Assembly: GCA_037367355.1 (NCBI GenBank)
Contig: CM074699.1
Coordinates: 1,612,001 to 1,676,000, forward strand
DNA length: 64,000 nucleotides
From: Neoscytalidium dimidiatum
Taxonomy: Eukaryota; Ascomycota; Dothideomycetes; Botryosphaeriales; Botryosphaeriaceae
Direction of reading: 5' to 3'
Notes under the pieces: generated by a model
Seen by the model: only the letters and a program-made list of their open reading frames with translations
Databases searched by the model: none
What the model was told of the DNA's origin: nothing
In this document: piece by piece, positions 58,665 to 64,000 of the stretch
Layout of the letters: the number at the start of each line of letters is the position of its first letter
Numbering within the stretch: position 1 is the stretch's first letter
Translations under genes and position numbers: made by a program

Positions 58665-59447
58665 TCAGTGTCCTCCACTAACTGCAATCGTCTCTCCGGT
58701 AATGAAAGATGCATCGTCACTGAGGAGGAAAATAATTGGTCCAGCAACTTCGTCCGGCTCACCCATCCTTCCCATCGCACAAAGATCTCGAACCTCTGGA
58801 GTTGCTCTCCCACGGGCATCATTCGTGTCAATGGCTTTAACCCCAAGAGGCGTGCGGATTAGTCCCGGCGCGATCACGTTGAATCTGAAGCCCATGCTTC
58901 CATACTCCTGCGCCCACGTCCTGGTAAGCCCCAGGACGGCATGCTTGCTAGCGGTATAGGCTGCCATGGTCGGATAGCCCCTGATTGAGGCCAGAGACCC
59001 GATATTCACCACGCTCAGCCCTTCGTTGCTGTCCGACGTCCGAGAAAGTGCGTAGTGGAGCAGTTCAGTGGTAGTGTTCCATGTACCTTGCACGTTGACG
59101 TCCATGACGTCGTCGAAGGTCGTGTCCTTCTCAATTGCGTATCCTTCGCCCTCCACGGCATAATTTCCGGAGGGTGAGATCCCAGCAGCGTTGATGAGCC
59201 CATGGATGACTGGTGTACGACTGAAGACGGTCTTGAAGACTTCTGAAACGGTCTCTCTGGACCTGACGTCCACATCTGGGTACGAATAGGACTTTCCAGG
59301 GGTCCCAGGAATTGCGGGCATGCTGGCAGCTCTGTCGACAATGTGGACTGTGGCGGAAGCTTTCAAAAGCCTTCGAACCGTGGCAAGGCCGATGCCAGAG
59401 GCTGCGCCTGTGACGATGTAATTCCTTCCCGCGAGAGCTGATAGCAT
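58665..59447 (-). CDS. Short-chain dehydrogenase/reductase (classical SDR)
   Basis: 260 residues from the chosen start. Classical SDRs are NAD(P)(H)-dependent alcohol/ketone oxidoreductases. Visible: the Rossmann motif TGAASGIG (residues 13-20), NAAG (86-89), the catalytic Ser151 in IGSLASIRG, Tyr164 and Lys168 in YTASK, and PGLIRTP. An Asp at the end of beta-2 (IVDRA) suggests NAD(H) preference. An in-frame ATG at 59495 would add 16 hydrophobic residues, but it lies inside a likely 5'-UTR intron (59468-59522, GTAAGT...TTGTAG), and the 59447 start places the Rossmann motif at the usual distance. Divergent from the P450 gene. Confidence 0.88.
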   Translation of the reverse strand: MLSALAGRNYIVTGAASGIGLATVRRLLKASATVHIVDRAASMPAIPGTPGKSYSYPDVDVRSRETVSEVFKTVFSRTPVIHGLINAAGISPSGNYAVEGEGYAIEKDTTFDDVMDVNVQGTWNTTTELLHYALSRTSDSNEGLSVVNIGSLASIRGYPTMAAYTASKHAVLGLTRTWAQEYGSMGFRFNVIAPGLIRTPLGVKAIDTNDARGRATPEVRDLCAMGRMGEPDEVAGPIIFLLSDDASFITGETIAVSGGH

Positions 59448-59467
59448 GACTGCTGATACCAAAATAG

Positions 59468-59522
59468 CTACAAACAGTGTAAGAACAAGAAGCATTTCCT
59501 ATAGATTGAGATTTCAACTTAC
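59468..59522 (-). other. Possible 5'-UTR intron of the SDR gene
   Basis: GTAAGT donor and TGTTTGTAG acceptor 55 bases apart, just upstream of the chosen SDR start. Splicing would remove the alternative upstream ATG. The upstream exon frame does not continue in phase into the SDR, so it would be untranslated or a uORF. Confidence 0.4.
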
Positions 59523-59659
59523 GTCGTGGCTAACAAATCTGAGAGCGTGTTGGCCGAAGGACAGATTAATGGTTTTGCAGAGTCTCGAAGAAAGTTGCAC
59601 CGATTGTCCAGATAATGCTATAATTTCGTGCATTTATATTATTGCAAAGTAAATTACAT

Positions 59660-59667
59660 CGGATCCG
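59660..59667. promoter_or_regulatory. CGG-AT-CCG inverted repeat in the SDR/P450 divergent promoter
   Basis: CGGATCCG is a perfect palindrome of two CGG half-sites, the core unit read by many Zn2Cys6 fungal regulators. It lies between the divergent SDR and P450 genes. A single 8-base site can arise by chance, so the role is only suggested. Confidence 0.3.
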
Positions 59668-59947
59668 CAGTTCTCTTTGGGAAAGGGTCGAGATTTGCCA
59701 ACTGTTCACACGGATACCCACCCCTTTGCCGATCTTTTTTCCGTATACTCCACTTACATGCACCAACGGGTTACGCTGGAGCCGAACTTCCGGATATCGG
59801 GTTCATCAGCCCCCGTAAGCCGTCCAGGTTGCCGTTCAGTGGAGAACGTATAACTCTAAATACGTCTGATCTTGAGGCCAGGGCCTTTGTTGAGATCGAT
59901 TCCTCATTCAGAGCTGAACTCCTCCTTGCTCAGAGCAACAGCAAAAC

Positions 59948-61831
59948 ATGGCTGAAGCAGAATATCTATCGGGGATTTCCCAAGCCTCAACTCTCCCTGT
60001 CTCCTATACTCTGCCCATATGGTTTTCCGTTACCCTATTATTCCTTTTTATCATATACGCGTTCACAGTTGCACCCAAAGAGGAATTACCGATCCCATCA
60101 TACGAGCTGGTTGGAATGACGAGCAAGGACACGCCAGGGACTGCACGTGAACGTTATGAAGCTTCTTCGAAAGACATCTTAGCACAGGGGATAACTGAGA
60201 AGGTTTGCTACTTCATTCTACTAATATCCCGCTACAATCCTGATTGGGATTGAGCAGCTTACATAGGAATAGTTTCCAGGAGCATTCCAAGTTTACTCGA
60301 CAGTAGGGCCAATGATTGTTCTCCCAAAAACTTATACAGACGAAATCAAGAGCCATCCGCATCTTTCATTCTCAAAAAATATTGTCAAGGTAATGAGCTG
60401 GTTTTTTTTTTTTTTTCAAAAAAAAGTATAAACGCAGGCGCTAAGGTCTTCGTGCAGTCAACGTTTGCTGAGCTTCCCGGCTTGAAACTCATTCCAGGAA
60501 TGAATGGTTTCATCTTTGGCTCTGTGCACATTGACATATTTGCAGATGTTGTCAGAAAGGATTTGATGCAATCACTGGGTTCGGATTACATCATGCCAGT
60601 GAGTTACTGTACTAACGAGCCACAGGGAGAATCACTGCCGGCCTTGCCAAGGAGACTTCACTGGGGCTTAAGAAGTACTTTCCGCCTACTAAAGGTAACG
60701 CCTCCAACACTTATCGTACTGTGTATCATATGCTAAAGAAGCATGTCTAGAATGGAGCCAGAAAACATTCTATCCCACGGCTGTAGATCTTGTGTCAAGA
60801 CTGTCCGCTCGGGTCTTTCTTGGCGAGGAAATCTGTCGCAACGATGAATGGATTTATGTCTCGGGTAACTACGCCGTCGAGGGTATAGAGTTCATACGTA
60901 CTCTCCGAAACTGGCCCGCATGGCTCCGTCCCGTGGCACAGTTCTTTCTGCCCATACGACTCAGGTTGATGCAACAAGAGCTGACGGCCCGAAAGATCAT
61001 TCGTGACGAGCTTAACAAAAGAAGGATTGAGAAAGATCAGGGCATTGAGAAGAAATACACAGATGCCCTCCAATGGCTGCAGGATGCAAAGGCAAAATCT
61101 GGGCGGAACTTCGATATTGTCTCAGCCCAGCTGGGGATGACACTCGGTGCGATCCATACCACTTCCATGGCACTGGCACGTACACTGTTCGATCTTTGCG
61201 ACCACCCGGAGTGGGTCCAACCTCTTAGAGAAGAGGTTGTCAGAGTTTTGAAAGAGGACGGTGGCTGGCAGAAAACGACTTTGCACAAGATGAAACTGAT
61301 GGACAGTGTGATGAAGGAGTCGCAGCGCTTGAGTCCTGTTCACCTTAGTGAGTTGAATTTTCGCCTCTAACAAAGACGGTCTCGGCTGACATTACTCGCT
61401 GTTAAGCCATCATGACGCGCATTGCCACGGAAAATGTGACGTTATCCGGTGGCATTAGAGTAAGGAAAGGCGACATGCTGACAGTCACTACTCCCGAAAC
61501 AATGATGGATCCGGAAGTGTACCCCGAGCCGGAGAAGTTCATTGGTGACAGGTTTCTGAAGATGCGGGAGGTCCCTGGGAACGAGAACAAGTGGCAGTTT
61601 GTGACCACAAGCCCCGACCACATTGGATTTGGGCATGGTCAGCACGCTTGCCCAGGGCGCTTCTTTGCAGGCAATGAGTTGAAGATTGCGTTGGCTTACA
61701 TGTTGATGTTGTATGACTGGAAGTTTGCGGATGGTCATGATTCAAGGAATATTATCAGGGCACAGGACATCATTCCGAACCCGGCAGCACAGCTCTGTTT
61801 CAAGCAGAGAGAGCCGGAGATTCAGTTGTAG
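59948..61831 (+). CDS. Cytochrome P450 monooxygenase (fungal microsomal type)
   Basis: Six exons (59948-60202, 60273-60389, 60446-60578, 60626-60694, 60751-61347, 61407-61831) encode 531 residues. An N-terminal anchor (LPIWFSVTLLFLFIIYAF) fixes it in the ER membrane. Motifs: helix-I GAIHTTSM (a weak AGxxT variant), KESQR as the ExxR, and the heme loop FGHGQHACPGRFFAG with Cys472. LMQSLGRITAGLAKE is regenerated over a 47-base intron with a perfect TACTAAC branch site. The class resembles fungal P450s of secondary metabolism (ent-kaurene-oxidase-like group); no substrate is assigned. The exon 3 acceptor at 60445 is the in-phase choice; the nearby CGCAG at 60436 would shift the frame. Divergent from the SDR. 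Confidence 0.9.
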
Positions 61832-63275
61832 GACCAGGGCACCACTGGAAGAAGGCACTTGAAACCATAGATTGTACTTGTCATTTTCGGACCTGAAATT
61901 CATAGTGACAGCAATAACAATTGTCTGGAAAAAGCATACATGAATATCTTGGAACGTTGACTCTTGTGGATTACAGGAAGGTCACAAGTAGGAGTCTTGC
62001 ACTTTTATGGGGAACACTTGTGAAAAAAAAAACAGAATTCAGGTGAGCATCAGCAGATGGATGGTCGGATCAACTTGAGTTCGACTTGAAACGTACACAG
62101 GATGAACTGACTAAAGTTGGTGGTGATGGAGAAGAGGTAGAGACCTACCATTCTTCCATTCTTTCCGGCTCAGACTCAACTCTATGTTTTCTCAATAGCG
62201 CCATTCCCCCCGCCCCCCCCCAAAAAAAAAAAATCTAAAAGTTTCAACCTCGCCCAAAGCTCCTCCGACCTCGATTCCGACAAGAATCACACGCCCCCTA
62301 TCGGACCGAAATCCCGACGATAGCTCACCCGCCTCCGTGTTTTCGGGTCCGGGACCCGGTGCTGCATCGGCCCAATCCTTTCCCCTACCCTCCCAAAAAG
62401 AAAAAGAAAAAAGGAGGCCAGCGCACACGACATACCAACAACCAACCACCTACCCCAGCCCGACCCGAACCACCAAAACCGTGGAGCTGGGATGAGGAAG
62501 GCAGGGGCGGTCGGTGCACACTGGCCGGCTAGCCGGGACGGGACTCAGCGCTCACCCCGATTCTGTTCAGCGGAAGCTCGAAACGCAGTCGGGTCAGCAC
62601 TAAGGATGAGCTTAGACGGAAAGTGCGTGGAGGCTCTTTCTGCCATGTGGCGTCTTATCATCTGCAGTGATCTACATTGGAGGGGCGGGGGAGGAGATAT
62701 ACCGATGCGAAAGAGGGAGGGAGGGGGGAGTTCCGAAAACATCGATGGAAGCCTTGGCGTCTGGGGATCATCCAATCCACTCCCTCGGTCCCGACGTTCG
62801 AAGTTGCGGCAAAGGAGCAGGAAACCCGAAGGGAAAAGTTTCGCCGAGACGATCGGGGTCTGAACGCGCGCTACCGACCGAACCGACGGGCCGGGTTGAT
62901 CACGATCACGTGTAGACGGTGGAGCGATGATGATGGTCATGGGAAGGAGGAAATTAATGGTAATCGAATATTTTGGAACAGCATGTGTTGCTACTCAGAA
63001 CTATTGACAACCGTACCGCGCAGCCATCTATCTACCTTTTGGGTGATGTATATGCAGGAATTACCATTACGGATCAGACAGAGAATAACGGCGGAGTCTA
63101 TGCACCAGAGCCGACACTCGTGCTGCTGAAAATAGAGATTATGATGGATGTGATTAAGTGTTTGCACAACGCCGTAGAAATGCTTGCCAAGCGCACCAGT
63201 AGAGCGCCCGAAAAAAAAAAAAAAGAACAAGTACGAACAATGCTGAGATGATGAAGTCGAGAAAGATGTCCTAAT
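61832..63275. other. Gene-free region between P450 and multicopper oxidase
   Basis: Convergent 3' flanks plus about 1 kb with C- and A-tracts (C run then A run at 62207-62231). Frames up to 150 codons have no motifs. A short A-tract at 63211-63224 lies just past the oxidase gene. Confidence 0.5.
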
Positions 63276-64000
63276 TTAGAATGGCATGGCCTTCTTCTTC
63301 AGGCCGGAGTCGATCTGGTCGACGACATTGCTGGCTGTGTACGCTGCCCAAGACTTGCACTGGTCTCCAATTGAGCCCGGAATCTGGAGGTTCTTGATAT
63401 CGTTCGGACGCTCGAGGACGTTGAGGTAGAGACCAGCCGAGACGTGCCACGCAATGTGGCAGTGGAAGGGCCATAGGCCGGGGTTGTCGAGTTCGATCTG
63501 AACGACCATGTATGACGGCGTGCTTCCCTGAGCGGGCTGCAGGATGTGAACGTCACGGCGCTGGGGATTGGCTGGGTTGGTCACGGTTCCGTCCCATGTG
63601 CCAACGCCGTCAGCGAGGACCCAGAAGTTGTGCCCGTGCATGTGCATGGGGTGAGGTGCCGCAAAATCGTTGTAGACGACGAAGCGGACGGACTTATTGG
63701 AGCCGAAGTCATGCACGTTGGACTGAGGACCGAACTCAGCATTGCCTTGTTGAATTTGCCACAACAGTGCGTCGTTGAAATCAGCACGGTAGCTCTCCTC
63801 GCCGAAATACCACAGCCAGTGAGATCCATTCCACTTGTGATCAATGTGGAGTTCAGCGGTGACAGAGGGGTTGGCGTCGGGAAGAATAATTTGGAGCGGC
63901 AGTCCAACCGAGATGTTGTCATTGGCGCATGTAGTCAACTGTGCGTCGGGTTGGGCGGTTGAAGAAGGCACAACATTGGGATCAGCGCTCTCGTAAAGAA
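63276..64000 (-). CDS. Multicopper oxidase (laccase type), C-terminal part, runs off the window
   Basis: The last 241 codons; the gene continues beyond 64000, so no start codon is seen (the frame stays open, preceding residues LYESADPNVV). Laccases oxidise phenols and aromatic amines using four coppers and reduce oxygen to water. Two C-terminal copper blocks are present: HPMHMHGHNFWVLADG (type 1/2/3 ligands) and WPFHCHIAWHVSAGLYL with the HCHIAWH type 3/1 ligand stretch and a Leu at the axial position, typical of higher-potential enzymes. The C-terminus ends GLKKKAMPF, as in ascomycete laccases with a processed tail. Ascorbate oxidases and ferroxidases share the blocks, so laccase is the likeliest but not the only class. 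Lies at the end of the aromatic-type gene group. Confidence 0.88.
   Translation of the reverse strand, partial: LYESADPNVVPSSTAQPDAQLTTCANDNISVGLPLQIILPDANPSVTAELHIDHKWNGSHWLWYFGEESYRADFNDALLWQIQQGNAEFGPQSNVHDFGSNKSVRFVVYNDFAAPHPMHMHGHNFWVLADGVGTWDGTVTNPANPQRRDVHILQPAQGSTPSYMVVQIELDNPGLWPFHCHIAWHVSAGLYLNVLERPNDIKNLQIPGSIGDQCKSWAAYTASNVVDQIDSGLKKKAMPF

Noticed and set aside
62207..62231. C-run followed by A-run considered as a retroelement tail
   Set aside because: No target-site duplication or coding remnant nearby; simple low-complexity DNA.

Overview
The window is nuclear DNA of a filamentous ascomycete (Pezizomycotina; Dothideomycetes is my guess from gene style, not shown). Evidence: monocistronic genes on both strands, introns mostly of 47-100 bp with GT...AG ends, long GC-rich intergenic stretches, and typical fungal proteins (Msn2-type zinc finger factor, M16C presequence protease, fungal-type dolichol kinase with a long N-terminus, Aro3/Aro4-type DAHP synthase). 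I assembled 21 protein-coding genes, most by joining exons at splice sites that restore family-conserved sequence. I saw no convincing tRNA, rRNA, transposon or CRISPR array.

Layout. 0-4.1 kb: nothing I can support. 4.1-5.2 kb: TXNL1-like thioredoxin/PITH protein (+). 5.2-11.2 kb: large gene-free GC-rich region leading into the CT-rich leader of an Msn2/MsnA-type stress transcription factor (11.2-13.1 kb, +). 16.1-18.8 kb: diphthamide synthetase DPH6 (+), carrying an apparent one-base frameshift. 18.8-21.0 kb: AT-richer gene-free island. 21.0-26.8 kb: DNA polymerase delta subunit 2 (-) and presequence protease CYM1 (-). 27.6-30.6 kb: taxilin (+) and nitronate monooxygenase (+). 31.1-34.3 kb: dolichol kinase SEC59 (-). 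35.0-37.9 kb: M1 aminopeptidase (-). 39.8-42.1 kb: bifunctional ATIC (ADE16/17, +). 43.1-45.5 kb: RPB11 (-) and HSP20 (-). 45.9-48.1 kb: divergent pair SDHAF1 (-) and FAH-family hydrolase (+). 49.1-49.7 kb: a Ser/Thr-rich hypothetical (-), then about 3.9 kb without genes.

53.7-64.0 kb differs from the housekeeping left part. It holds DAHP synthase (-), a 3-dehydroshikimate-dehydratase-like TIM barrel (+), a two-domain VOC/extradiol-dioxygenase-like protein (-), an SDR (-), a cytochrome P450 (+) divergent from the SDR, and the 3' end of a laccase-type multicopper oxidase (-) running off the window. DAHP synthase makes the first shikimate-pathway intermediate, and the next gene resembles enzymes that withdraw 3-dehydroshikimate towards protocatechuate. 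With the VOC protein, SDR, P450 and multicopper oxidase this could be an aromatic-compound (catabolic or biosynthetic) cluster. That is an inference from gene content and order only.

Regulatory signals I can point to: an HSE next to an STRE (the Msn2 target motif) and a TATA box before HSP20, MluI-type cell-cycle boxes before the polymerase delta subunit gene, and a CGG-AT-CCG inverted repeat between the SDR and the P450.
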